A program made the translations under genes and the position numbers. A stretch of DNA of 64,000 nucleotides from Planctomycetaceae bacterium (GTDB taxonomy: Bacteria > Planctomycetota > Planctomycetia > Planctomycetales > Planctomycetaceae): positions 21,679 to 85,678 of the forward strand of contig JABISG010000041.1 of the NCBI GenBank assembly GCA_018699955.1, written 5' to 3'. This document shows, one piece after another, positions 1 through 11,084 of this stretch. The notes under the pieces were generated by a model, which ran no database searches, was not told the origin of the DNA, and worked only from the letters and a program-made list of their open reading frames with translations. Each line of letters starts with the position of its first letter. The first letter of the stretch is position 1.

Positions 1-498
1 CCGGTTATGGCACCGCTGACCAACGCATACGGTGCGACCTTGTTCGCAGTGGTGACGGCGTTTCTGCTGGCGTTGTTACCCAAACCGGGAGTCGCCTGGT
101 CGTGGGAAGCGGCCGGTGGTGGCGGCTTGATTCTCTGGCCGTTGTTCGGCGCGACGAATCAACTGCTGGGCGGCTTGGCGTTTCTGGTCATCACCTTCTG
201 GCTGTGGCGGCGCAGCAAACCGATTTGGTTTGTCGCCTTGCCAATGCTGTTCATGCTCGTCATGCCGGCCTGGGCGATGATCGCGCAGATTCCAAAATGG
301 GTCGAGAAGGAACAATTTCTACTGGTTGGAATCGCCACCGCCGCGCTGCTGTTGGAAGCGTGGATGATCGTCGAAGCCCTGCTCGCCTGGCCGAAGGCGA
401 AAGGAGTGCTGGAAGAAGCTTTACCCCCCCTGGAATCAATCCGCGGTAAAGACACCTCCCCCGAACCCGCCACCGCCACGTCCGGCCCGAATTGCTAG
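1..498 (+). CDS. Carbon starvation protein CstA-like transporter, C-terminal part (5' end outside window)
   Basis: This is the C-terminal end of a CstA-family inner-membrane protein, a peptide/pyruvate transporter family induced on carbon limitation. The frame is open from base 1, so the gene starts upstream; the Met at base 7 is internal. The motif GGGGLILWPLFGATNQLLGG is characteristic of the last part of CstA, where an aromatic/Gly-rich segment precedes the final membrane helices. Three or four hydrophobic helices are visible, then a short polar tail rich in Pro and Thr. A repeat-type hairpin follows the stop codon and the next gene is convergent. The family call is firm. The substrate cannot be told from this fragment. 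Confidence 0.85.
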   Translation, partial: PVMAPLTNAYGATLFAVVTAFLLALLPKPGVAWSWEAAGGGGLILWPLFGATNQLLGGLAFLVITFWLWRRSKPIWFVALPMLFMLVMPAWAMIAQIPKWVEKEQFLLVGIATAALLLEAWMIVEALLAWPKAKGVLEEALPPLESIRGKDTSPEPATATSGPNC

Positions 499-513
499 CG
501 GCGATTTCAAACC

Positions 514-573
514 CCCTCTCCCCCCGGGAGAGGGACAGCTTCAAAGCCAAAGGCGCCAGAAGCAGGGTGAGGG
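514..573. repeat. Dispersed palindromic repeat, copy A
   Basis: Inverted repeat CCCTCTCCC (514-522) / GGGAGAGGG (526-534) with a 3-base loop, followed at 565-572 by GGGTGAGG. The same arms and the GGTGAGG flank recur in opposite orientation at 5334-5365, so this is a repeat family and not just a terminator. It lies between the convergent ends of the CstA-like gene and the DUF1559 gene, where it could also stop transcription from either side. Confidence 0.6.
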
Positions 574-588
574 CAAGCGAGTGCGGCG

Positions 589-1779
589 CTACTCAGTTGT
601 GGCATCAACCCGGAATTCGCAATTCGGCAAAACGGTCTTGAGCCGCGCGCGAACGTCGGGGGCAATCGACGTGGCGCGGATCAACTTTAGGTGCGTAAGT
701 GGTTGTAGCAATTGAGCGCCGCGATCTGAGACGGTGACCGAACCGGTCTTGAGAAGTTCGAGCTTCGTCAACCCCGAAAGGGCTTCGGCCATCTCGTCGT
801 TGATAGACGGGCAATGAACGAACTCTCGCAGTTCAGGATATTCAGCCACGATTCTGTTGATGTCGCGGATGTTGACGGGCCTTGCACCCGACTTGGATTT
901 GCCTAAGAAATATGCACAGCGCGGGACACCTTCATTATCTATGTTAATCACGGCCCCAAGACCATCCGGGTCGTGTTCATCAAGGTCCATCCAATCCCCC
1001 GTCCAATCGGAAGACGCATACTCAAAGGTTGCATCTGGTTTTTCGATCATCTCAAACTTCGCAATCGGCGGTGCGTCGGCCAGTTTCTTGAATACTGCGG
1101 CGTTTGTTTCATTCGAAAAGAACCGAACTGATCCGTCTCCCTTCAAAATGAATGCGCCGTCACCGGTAGGGCGACCGAAACTGTCGAGGCCACTATTCAG
1201 ACTTGTGCCAAGCGATCGCCAGTTGAAGGGGTATCCCCACGGCTGATATTCGCCGGCGGTTTCACCAAGAAGCCAGGTGTTTGCAAGACCGGCGGTGCAA
1301 TCATCGAAACTGACACTGCTGTTGCGATGGAGGAGATTCGGATTGCCCATGTAGTGAATCAGCGCGTAGCCATTATTTGCTGTAGATCGCGGTTCGTGAT
1401 CGGGCATCTGGCAGATTGGCATCTCGATACGAAATAGATAGCTGTTGGTGGCGTGATTCCACGGGCGATTGAAATCGATCATATTGTAGTAAGGACTCGA
1501 ATCCAGGAACGGCATGATCGACGCACACCAGCCGTGATGGGAGGTTCCATCGGTGGCAATCACACCACCCGACGGCAGGCAGCTATGCACATCATGGTAG
1601 TTGAGAAATGCCAGCCCGAATTGCCTGAGGTTGTTCTTCGAAGTGGATTTGCGTGCGGCATCGCGCGCCTGCTGAATCGCCGGGGCAATTAGGGCGACGA
1701 GAAGCAGTCCCGCGATGGTCACAACGGCATAGGTGATGACTCGCCGCCACGGAATTTCACGGATGTGTGTTTCTGGCAT
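589..1779 (-). CDS. DUF1559 (SBP_bac_10) family pilin-like surface protein
   Basis: A 396-residue member of the DUF1559 family, which is greatly expanded in planctomycetes. The N-terminus has a short basic leader and one hydrophobic helix (about residues 14-32), then the family signature QQARDAARKSTSKNNLRQFGLA. This layout resembles type II pseudopilins, although a classical prepilin cleavage site is not clear. The usual H-x-DG-like segment near the middle reads GDGSVRFFSNETN. The last 150 residues depart from the family core and contain short leucine-rich strands (GLTKLELLKTGSVTV, LTHLKLIRATSI) that look like leucine-rich-repeat units. The role is unknown; family members are thought to be cell-surface or filament proteins. 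Confidence 0.8.
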   Translation of the reverse strand: MPETHIREIPWRRVITYAVVTIAGLLLVALIAPAIQQARDAARKSTSKNNLRQFGLAFLNYHDVHSCLPSGGVIATDGTSHHGWCASIMPFLDSSPYYNMIDFNRPWNHATNSYLFRIEMPICQMPDHEPRSTANNGYALIHYMGNPNLLHRNSSVSFDDCTAGLANTWLLGETAGEYQPWGYPFNWRSLGTSLNSGLDSFGRPTGDGAFILKGDGSVRFFSNETNAAVFKKLADAPPIAKFEMIEKPDATFEYASSDWTGDWMDLDEHDPDGLGAVINIDNEGVPRCAYFLGKSKSGARPVNIRDINRIVAEYPELREFVHCPSINDEMAEALSGLTKLELLKTGSVTVSDRGAQLLQPLTHLKLIRATSIAPDVRARLKTVLPNCEFRVDATTE

Positions 1780-1790
1780 GTGTGCGCCGA

Positions 1791-3302
1791 TTACAAGTTT
1801 TCCGTGTGGCGAGTCGTTGGCGCCCCTCGTTCATCGAGGAGCGCCTTCCCTAACACGATTTCCGGGACTTCGTAGCCCTTGCGGTATTGTCGTTTGAGGA
1901 ACGCGTTGGCGGTTTTGGCGTGGTCGCCGATGAAGAGTTCGTTTTCGACATCGACGGTCAGCATGGGGCTGAGTTTGATTTGGGTACTCTCGATCTTGAT
2001 GTTGTGAGTGCCCAGATGCCGTTCGGTTTCGCCGAGCAGGCTGCCCCAGACGCCGCGGTCGCCGGTGACTTCTTTGGCGGCGGCATGTGAAAACGTGCTG
2101 CCGGCACGGAAAGCGATGTTGGCCAGGTTGCACCAACCGGTGGAGAGGTGGCCGACCTGGACATCGGTGTTGAGCGACGAGGCGTCGCGGGAGCGGACGG
2201 CATCGATGAAGTTCTGCTGATGTAGGCCATTGCCACCTCTCCCTTTGAAGGACTTGATCTGTTTGCCGTCCTTGTCGAACGCGACCGCGCGACCGCGTTG
2301 ACCTTCCAGCCGTCCCCCTTCGCAGTAGGCGATGTATCCGCTACCCGGTCCGGGATGTTTCGCGGAACCACGCTCCTGGAGATTACTCAATCCGATGACC
2401 ACGGGGATCGAGCCGGTGTCGAAATAAACGAAATGGACGTTCGGCGATTCGCCGGCGTCGTTCCAGGCGACGCGGCCGCCGCCACCCATAATCCGTTTCG
2501 GCAGCGCGACTTTGTCCTGAAAGACGTTGTTGCGGACATCGTCGAGAACGTGGACGCCCCAGTTGCCCATTTCGCCCGAGCCGGTGTTCCAGTCCCAGTG
2601 CCAATCGTAATGCAGGCTGTTGCGGTAGAGCGGCTCGCGTTGTGCCGGACCGAGCCACATGTCGTAATCGATTTTCGAGTCGATGACGAGTGGCGTTTTG
2701 CGTTTGCCAATCGGGCCTCGGCGGCCGTAACGATTGACACGTGCCGAGAGGATATTGCCGAGTGCTTTGTCTTCGTGTAGGAATTTCTGAATTTCGGCCT
2801 GCATCGGATCGGAGCGCTGCTGCGTTCCCACCTGACAGATGCGATTGTACTTGCGGGCGGCGGCGACCGTTTGCTGACCTTCCCACTGGCTGTGCGAAAG
2901 CGGTTTTTCGACATAGACGTCTTTGCCCGCTTCCATTGCCCAGATGGCGGCCAGACAGTGCCAGTGATTGCACGCCGCGATGACAACAGCATCGATCCCG
3001 TCGTCTTCCAGCAACTTGCGAATGTCTGGATAGACTTCCGCAGCCGTCTTTGAACTGTTCTTTGTCCCTTGCGCACGCCCCGGATCGGGATCGTACATGC
3101 CGGCGATGTTCACGCCGTCGATCTTCTTGAAGTAGCGAATCAAATCGCCGCCGCGACCGCCACATCCAATGAAACCGAGATTGATCTCTTCGTTCGCGTT
3201 GGCGGCAAATGTCTTGCCCGAAGCGCCGGCAACATAGAGCCCGGCCGCGATGCCCGATTGCAGAAAGTTACGGCGGTTAATCGTTCGATTGAGTTGAGTC
3301 AT
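1791..3302 (-). CDS. Gfo/Idh/MocA family oxidoreductase, Tat-exported
   Basis: A 503-residue NAD(P)-dependent sugar oxidoreductase-like protein. The N-terminus NRRNFLQSG followed by a hydrophobic stretch is a twin-arginine-type signal (RRNFL), so the protein is probably exported folded. The Rossmann motif GFIGCGGRGG (about residues 43-52) and the family motif EKPLS (about 132-136) are both present, followed by the C-terminal alpha/beta domain. This secreted subfamily is very common in planctomycetes, where it is linked to polysaccharide or inositol/sugar breakdown, but the substrate is unknown. The gene lies 11 bases upstream of the DUF1559 gene on the same strand and may be cotranscribed with it. 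Confidence 0.88.
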   Translation of the reverse strand: MTQLNRTINRRNFLQSGIAAGLYVAGASGKTFAANANEEINLGFIGCGGRGGDLIRYFKKIDGVNIAGMYDPDPGRAQGTKNSSKTAAEVYPDIRKLLEDDGIDAVVIAACNHWHCLAAIWAMEAGKDVYVEKPLSHSQWEGQQTVAAARKYNRICQVGTQQRSDPMQAEIQKFLHEDKALGNILSARVNRYGRRGPIGKRKTPLVIDSKIDYDMWLGPAQREPLYRNSLHYDWHWDWNTGSGEMGNWGVHVLDDVRNNVFQDKVALPKRIMGGGGRVAWNDAGESPNVHFVYFDTGSIPVVIGLSNLQERGSAKHPGPGSGYIAYCEGGRLEGQRGRAVAFDKDGKQIKSFKGRGGNGLHQQNFIDAVRSRDASSLNTDVQVGHLSTGWCNLANIAFRAGSTFSHAAAKEVTGDRGVWGSLLGETERHLGTHNIKIESTQIKLSPMLTVDVENELFIGDHAKTANAFLKRQYRKGYEVPEIVLGKALLDERGAPTTRHTENL

Positions 3303-3453
3303 TTCGGCGTATTCCTGTATTCGTGGGCAGTCGTGGTGAGCCCAAGACCGTTGTTACGGTGAGTTGTATTCTATTGTCACTTTACTGGCTACACGGTGTT
3401 GCCGTCCATGTCCGCAGCCCGTGTCGGGAATTGTCTGGACGCATCGCCGTGCA

Positions 3454-4263
3454 TCAAATGGGTCGCATTTCCACATTTGTGGCCTCAAGTTCTTCGAGCA
3501 ATTCGCGAACCGCCGGGGTGATGAGAATATAAAGAGTGGTCGCCAGGAAAAACACATCATGGCCTTGCCACATTTCCGGCTGCATGACGAGTTGACGCTT
3601 CGCCTTATCGTATGATTCGCGGCCACAAGTGTCACACACCGATGTGATTTCCGCTCCCGGGGGAGTCGCGGAGTTGGCCGTTATGATCATTTGGAAATAG
3701 GGGTCGACTTCGCTATGCATCAGAAACTCTTCGACCTCATTAATCATATCTTCCGGTTCGCCCGTCGATGGCGTTGGCGGCGGATCGGTTGCGTACGCTT
3801 TGCCAACACGCTGCAGACAAATGGGGACAAACTGGATGCCTGTCAACCCGGCCGATTCAAAGGCCGTCTTGATTCGTTCGGAAACTATCGCACTGCCGAG
3901 TGTTGACCACAGGAAATCGAATTCGGGACATGACGGGATGTCGAGTACCGCAGGCAAAAATGTGTCGCCGGGTCCAAGTGATTCGATTGCGTGTCCTGCT
4001 TGATGAAGGGCGGCGAGGATTTGATCGCACAATTCCCGGTGGGCGTCTGTTGGGATTGGCCAACGTTCTTTGATGTTTTCATGCTTGCGGAATTCTTCAG
4101 GACATTCAAACGGCAGAAGACGCCCGCCGCTCCACGGAGTGCAGTCGGGGCAATCCAAACCGGGCAACGAGTGTCGGTGGCTCGCGTGGCCGTTGATGTA
4201 CGTGTCCTCGTAGCCACTCTCGTACCGAGGCGCTTCCAGGCGGTAGAACTGTGGTTCACTCAT
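3454..4263 (-). CDS. Double-CXXC protein, Gmx_para_CXXCG / SitI6-immunity-like
   Basis: A 269-residue soluble protein with no signal peptide. It starts MSEPQFYRLE and has two widely spaced Cys pairs, CPDC (about residues 38-41) and CDTC (about 208-211), the second followed by a Gly as in a zinc knuckle. This layout matches the double-CXXCG family first noted in myxobacteria, some members of which are immunity proteins to Sit contact-dependent toxins. No toxin gene is visible beside it. The call rests on the motif layout and the start of the protein, so family membership is moderately supported. A role in immunity is only an inference. About 150 bases of non-coding DNA separate it from the oxidoreductase. 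Confidence 0.5.
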   Translation of the reverse strand: MSEPQFYRLEAPRYESGYEDTYINGHASHRHSLPGLDCPDCTPWSGGRLLPFECPEEFRKHENIKERWPIPTDAHRELCDQILAALHQAGHAIESLGPGDTFLPAVLDIPSCPEFDFLWSTLGSAIVSERIKTAFESAGLTGIQFVPICLQRVGKAYATDPPPTPSTGEPEDMINEVEEFLMHSEVDPYFQMIITANSATPPGAEITSVCDTCGRESYDKAKRQLVMQPEMWQGHDVFFLATTLYILITPAVRELLEELEATNVEMRPI

Positions 4264-4362
4264 AGGGCATTCGTTTCTTCGAAGTGCGCTTGCGAGACAG
4301 CCAGAATTATCACACGCGACTGTTCCCTCGGGGCGCGGCCCGAGGGCTTTGGGGAGAAGAAC

Positions 4363-5274
4363 TCACTCTTCCGCGTCGTCCGGTTCCTCGTCGCCTTCTT
4401 CGTCACGCACGCAGCGTTTGAGCATTGTGACTTCGTTGCCGGGTGGATTGAAGGTGACCTGGTCCATGGCGGAGTGCATCAGGCGGAGGCCGCGGCCGCT
4501 GGTTTGGTCGGAGATGGCGGTGTCGCCGGTGAGATAGGCCGACGGATCGAAGCCGGGGCCGTCATCGCGAATGACGAACTCGGCCTGCTCGCGGGAGATT
4601 TTTGCGTGGACCTCAATCTTGCGGGTGGCGTACGGTTCTTCCATCAGCCGGCGGCGGGCGACTTCGTCCTGTTGCTTGCGGTTGCCGTCGCCGACTTCCA
4701 GGTTGCCGTGGTAGTACGCGTTCGAGAGTGCGGCTTCCAGCGCGATGCCGACGCGGAGCCGTTCGGTTTCATCGCCCAACGGTAAGCAGCGCAGCATTTG
4801 CAGCAGGAATTTTACCAGCGATTTGCACAACACAAAATCGTTGTGCAACACGAACTGACATTCGCCATTGTTCAAATAGTGCATCAACTGCGTGTGAACG
4901 CGGTTTTCGCGGGCGGCGTTCAACACATGCTGAACGGTGCTGATAAGGTCTTCGGCCAGCCGACGTTTGGGAACGTAACTGGCCGCCCCCTGCTGCAAGG
5001 CTTGCGAGGCAATTTCCTCGCTGCCTTTGGCCGTCATCAGAATGACGGGAATGAGCGGATGGTCTTCTTTGACGGCCGACACCAACTCCAGCCCATTGAG
5101 GCCGGGCATGTCGAGGTCGGTCAGCACCAGATCGGGCGGTTCCTGTTCAATCTGCGCGAGGGCCGCCTCTCCGTCGGGCGCTTCGAAGATGTCGCAATCG
5201 AACGACTTCTTGAGCAAACCACCCGCCAACGCGCGGTCGGTCAACGCATCGTCAACGACAAGGATTTTGGCCAC
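4363..5274 (-). CDS. Response regulator fused to a serine-kinase-type (RsbW-like) ATPase domain
   Basis: 303 residues. Residues 1-120 form a canonical receiver: the acidic pair in ILVVDD, the phospho-Asp in VLTDLDMPG, Thr in LMTAKG and Lys in VPKRR. After a linker, about residues 160-290 form a GHKL ATPase of the anti-sigma/RsbW type: N-box EAALSNAYYHGN, G1 box DDGPGF and G2 box GRGLRLM. There is no His-phosphotransfer domain, so it is not a histidine kinase. The likely job is phosphorylation-controlled binding or phosphorylation of an anti-sigma-factor antagonist in a partner-switching pathway. The tail is acidic. No STAS-domain partner is encoded in the window. Confidence 0.82.
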   Translation of the reverse strand: MAKILVVDDALTDRALAGGLLKKSFDCDIFEAPDGEAALAQIEQEPPDLVLTDLDMPGLNGLELVSAVKEDHPLIPVILMTAKGSEEIASQALQQGAASYVPKRRLAEDLISTVQHVLNAARENRVHTQLMHYLNNGECQFVLHNDFVLCKSLVKFLLQMLRCLPLGDETERLRVGIALEAALSNAYYHGNLEVGDGNRKQQDEVARRRLMEEPYATRKIEVHAKISREQAEFVIRDDGPGFDPSAYLTGDTAISDQTSGRGLRLMHSAMDQVTFNPPGNEVTMLKRCVRDEEGDEEPDDAEE

Positions 5275-5333
5275 GATCTTCTCCTGGTCGAAGTGACTGG
5301 GTTAGCTGAATGTTAGAGGACTTCAAAAACCGT

Positions 5334-5365
5334 CCTCACCCCAACCCTCTCCCAGAGGGAGAGGG
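5334..5365. repeat. Dispersed palindromic repeat, copy B
   Basis: CCTCACCCC flank at 5334-5342, then the inverted repeat CCCTCTCCC (5345-5353) / GGGAGAGGG (5357-5365) with loop AGA. The arms are identical to those of the repeat at 514-534, in the opposite orientation. It sits between the FHA gene and the downstream receiver/ATPase gene. Confidence 0.6.
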
Positions 5366-5381
5366 AGTAAGAACACAATTG

Positions 5382-5861
5382 TCAATCGTTGTCGTCGAGT
5401 GTCCATTTTTTGGATGTCGGTTGGTCGTCGTTGCGCGATGTCCACTTGAGTGTTGAGCCGGATTCGATTTCTTTTTGCAGGCCCGCTTTTTCCAACAGGC
5501 CCATCGCAAACGGATTCTCTTCCGGGGGAAGTTCATCGCCGATGGCTTCGTAGACGATTCGATAACGCAAATTGGCAATCGACAGCACGCTGTTCGGCTT
5601 CAGCCAGTGGGACTCGCAGCGGACGCCATCGACTTTGATGCCGTTGGTGCTTTTGATTTCCCGGACGAACCAGAAGCCTTCCTTGAATTCCAAGCGGCAG
5701 TGCTCGCTTGAAACCGTCGCGAACCGCAATGTGATATCGCAGCGGCTGCGTCGGCCGACGGTGAGTGAGGGTTTCAGCAGCGGGATGGGATCACCCCCGC
5801 CGCACGGCATCAGCCGGCCGAATTGTGCGGATTTATGCGAATCGGGTTGCGATGCGCGCAC
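5382..5861 (-). CDS. FHA-domain miniprotein (1)
   Basis: 159 residues, almost entirely one forkhead-associated domain, a phosphothreonine-binding fold. Visible motifs are VGRRSRCDI (GR strand), SSEHCRLEF (S-x-x-H core) and STNGIKVDG (the NG turn). It lacks membrane segments and has about 50 extra charged residues at the C-terminus. It shares an N-terminal box, G-x-L-x-PCGGG-x-PIPL, with the FHA protein encoded just upstream, so the two look like a local duplication. The pair lies between a hybrid histidine kinase and a receiver/ATPase fusion. This suggests a role as a phospho-readout in that signalling group, but no Ser/Thr kinase is present in the window. Confidence 0.85.
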   Translation of the reverse strand: MRASQPDSHKSAQFGRLMPCGGGDPIPLLKPSLTVGRRSRCDITLRFATVSSEHCRLEFKEGFWFVREIKSTNGIKVDGVRCESHWLKPNSVLSIANLRYRIVYEAIGDELPPEENPFAMGLLEKAGLQKEIESGSTLKWTSRNDDQPTSKKWTLDDND

Positions 5862-5936
5862 GGGAATTGGCTCGTTGGAAACGGCTGCCGGCGTGGAAGG
5901 TGCATCGTCGGCAAGAACGTACCGAATGGAATAACG

Positions 5937-6194
5937 TTATTTCGCGAACGAGATGATGTCTTCGGGCTGTAGCGACATCTCACGACAGCGATCGCCGTTG
6001 ACGGCGGTGCCGTTGCGGCTGCCCATGTCGCGAAGGTGCCATTGCGTGCCGTCGAAGCTGAGTTCGCAGTGTTTTGAGGAGACGCTGCGAGCGGCGATGG
6101 TCACATCGCAATCGTCCTGGCGTCCGACGATTATTCGCCGGAAGAACAGCGGGATCGGCGCACCACCGCCGCAGGGAGTCAACTCGCCGAGCAT
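5937..6194 (-). CDS. FHA-domain miniprotein (2)
   Basis: 85 residues, a minimal FHA domain: PCGGGAPIPL box, VGRQDDCDV, SSKHCELSF and GSRNGTAVNG. The protein ends at the last predicted strand, with no tail. The start MLGELTPCGGG matches the paralogue at 5382-5861 at the same point of the domain. It begins about 60 bases after the stop of the hybrid kinase on the same strand, so the kinase, this gene and the second FHA gene may share a transcript. Binding to phosphothreonine is the known family role; the partner is unknown. Confidence 0.83.
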   Translation of the reverse strand: MLGELTPCGGGAPIPLFFRRIIVGRQDDCDVTIAARSVSSKHCELSFDGTQWHLRDMGSRNGTAVNGDRCREMSLQPEDIISFAK

Positions 6195-6253
6195 CGCGGT
6201 TCACTCCCTTCGGCAGTTAGAGGATGACGGTGCCGGTTGACTGTCATAGTGAC

Positions 6254-9070
<2,817 letters not shown>

Positions 9071-9443
9071 AGTGTGACCAGTCGAATTGAAGGGAATCGC
9101 GAAGTGAAAATGCTTCTTCAATCTACCGGCTGTGCCGCTCGCAGGCAACGAAAAACTGGCTGGTTTCTCGCCGTAGCCTCTTCTCCGTCGCAATGCGACG
9201 GCTGGGTACGCGACGGACTTTGTAGCTATTTATCCGGTCAATCCGAAATTCGCACGAATTCACAGATGCGACGCCATGCGTCGCGGGCTTCTGCAACTTG
9301 TTCAGTCGCAGCTGTGGTGCAATTGATCGGTATTGACCCAACAGCCGGTTTCGGTGTATTTCACGCTCTCCCATCCTCCCCTGCACTGCATTTTCCCGTC
9401 ATTTCCCGCTCAATTCCGAGCGTCATAGACAGAATCGTCAATA
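9071..9443. other. Divergent intergenic region between the hybrid kinase and the WecA-like gene
   Basis: 373 bases with no supported gene if the kinase starts at 9070. It holds a short hairpin, CCGTCGC (9185-9191) / GCGACGG (9195-9201) with loop AAT, and a 57-base copy of a dispersed repeat at 9264-9320. Promoters for both flanking genes should lie here, but no convincing -35/-10 pair was found. Confidence 0.5.
9264..9320. repeat. Dispersed hairpin repeat, copy 1
   Basis: This segment matches 57850-57905 at 45 of 56 aligned positions with one single-base gap. Both copies begin with a hairpin, here GCGACGC (9268-9274) / GCGTCGC (9278-9284). One stem pair changed from T-A in the other copy to C-G here, a compensatory change. 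The second hairpin of the element is degraded in this copy. Confidence 0.6.
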
Positions 9444-10973
9444 ATGCCCGCCGATTTCCGACTGAGCGACGGGATGGATCACGTCTTCTGGCTCTTGTTC
9501 GGCCTGACGGCGCTTGCCCTCTCGACCAGCTATGCGTTTACCGCGATAGCCAAGCGATTGGCTCGGCGTTGGCGCATTCTCGATCATCCGGATGGCGTGA
9601 GAAAACTGCATACGCAAGCGACTCCACTCATGGGCGGGGTCGCCATCTTTTGCTCGCTTCTCCTCACACTGCTCGTTGCCCGATCGACCGGAATTCTTTC
9701 GAGCCTTTTTTCCGCATGGGACGATCGTACAGTCATCGGGCTGCTCTGCTCGGCAGGACTCTTCTGTCTCCTCGGACTCTACGACGACAAAAAGTCGATT
9801 CCCGCACGCTACAAATTTCTGGGACACATTGTCTGCAGCATTCCGTTTGCGGTCGCTGCGCAATCGATCCATTCGTTCCACTTCTTTGGTATCGAGCTGG
9901 AATTGGGAATGTGGAGTGTGGTTGCCACGATCTTCTGGCTGGTCGCCTGTGCAAACGCGATCAATCTGCTCGATGGACTCGACGGGTTGGCAACCGTCAT
10001 CGGACTAACGACAACCGTCAGCGTCACGGCGATGGGCATGATCAACGGCCAGCTCGGAATTGTTGTGTGCGCTCTGATTTGCACTGCCAGTATCGCCGGT
10101 TTTCTACCTCACAATTGGCCGCCGGCGAAAATTTTTCTCGGTGATTCCGGTAGCCTGACAATTGGCTTTCTTGCCGGTGCTTTATCGATGGCAGCATCGT
10201 TCAAGTCGGCGGCCGGATTGACGCTCGTTCTGCCGATCGTCTGTATGAGCATTCCGATTTTTGACACGACGCTTGCAATCCTACGACGAAAACTCCGCGG
10301 ACGCAAAATGAGCGACGCCGACCGAGAGCACATTCACCACCGGCTCCAAGACCGCGGTGACACTCGCTCCAGAATCGTCCTGACAATTGGAGCCCTCTCC
10401 CTTTTGATGGCGACAAGTTCGATTGCATCGGTCTATTACAAGAACGACTGGATCGCCGCATTGGCGTGCGTTTCACTACTCGGCGTCGTCACGGCGAAGG
10501 GGTATTTCGGCAGCCAGGAAATGCGTCTGCTCAGGCTCTACTGGCAAATTCTTGGCAGCGTCTTACAAGACGCACGCTGTTTACTGCGGTCTCGAATTCA
10601 AATTAGCGATCGGGACGAGAACGAACCCGGCAACTGGCAGCAATCCTGGCAAGATGCCTGCAACTGGTTATCTGCGCATGACGGCGCCAGCATGACCTTC
10701 ACCTTGAGTCAACCGGGGCAAAATCAAGGGCGCGTGATCGCAAGTTGGAAATCAGAATCGACGCCTATTGAATCTCACACTTCCGACATGATCGAGTACT
10801 CGCGTCGGCTCGATTCCGACAGGATTGCGACGCTCGAAGCCGGTGGGGTCAATGTCACCCGACTCTCCAACTCCGTAGTGCTGTTCGAGTCGTTCGATTC
10901 GATCTGCCGTCAGTTTCCTGCTGATTCGTCGGTTGAAATCACGCCACATTTACAGGGCCGCCGGGCCGCTTGA
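9444..10973 (+). CDS. WecA/TagO-type UDP-GlcNAc:undecaprenyl-phosphate GlcNAc-1-phosphate transferase
   Basis: A 509-residue polytopic membrane enzyme of the MraY/WecA family. It would transfer a sugar-1-phosphate to undecaprenyl phosphate, the first step of many surface-glycan pathways. Key motifs: HPDGVRKLHTQATPLMGG near the N-terminus, the Asp pair in GLYDDKKS, NAINLLDGLDGLA, FLGDSGSL, and the basic HIHHRLQDRG loop (about residue 296) that separates the WecA/TagO group from MraY. About 10 or 11 membrane helices are visible. The protein is longer than the usual 330-360 residues: after two further helices it carries a soluble tail from about residue 360 with no recognised domain. No glycosyltransferase cluster flanks it. 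Confidence 0.88.
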   Translation: MPADFRLSDGMDHVFWLLFGLTALALSTSYAFTAIAKRLARRWRILDHPDGVRKLHTQATPLMGGVAIFCSLLLTLLVARSTGILSSLFSAWDDRTVIGLLCSAGLFCLLGLYDDKKSIPARYKFLGHIVCSIPFAVAAQSIHSFHFFGIELELGMWSVVATIFWLVACANAINLLDGLDGLATVIGLTTTVSVTAMGMINGQLGIVVCALICTASIAGFLPHNWPPAKIFLGDSGSLTIGFLAGALSMAASFKSAAGLTLVLPIVCMSIPIFDTTLAILRRKLRGRKMSDADREHIHHRLQDRGDTRSRIVLTIGALSLLMATSSIASVYYKNDWIAALACVSLLGVVTAKGYFGSQEMRLLRLYWQILGSVLQDARCLLRSRIQISDRDENEPGNWQQSWQDACNWLSAHDGASMTFTLSQPGQNQGRVIASWKSESTPIESHTSDMIEYSRRLDSDRIATLEAGGVNVTRLSNSVVLFESFDSICRQFPADSSVEITPHLQGRRAA

Positions 10974-10999
10974 CGAGCGGCTTATGCCGTCTGTTTTTT
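10965..10999 (+). terminator. Possible intrinsic terminator after the WecA-like gene
   Basis: GCCGCT (10965-10970) / AGCGGC (10976-10981) forms a hairpin whose loop contains the stop codon. A competing short stem CGGC-TTAT-GCCG follows, then a run of six T at 10994-10999. The T run directly follows the second stem, so either fold could stop transcription. Stems are short, hence the moderate confidence. Confidence 0.4.
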
Positions 11000-11084
11000 A
11001 AAATAATATTTCCGTTATTGGTGCCGCGACCAACGCTCAAACGAATTTTTACTGTTTAGGAAAAAGACAGCCGGGGGGCAACTT

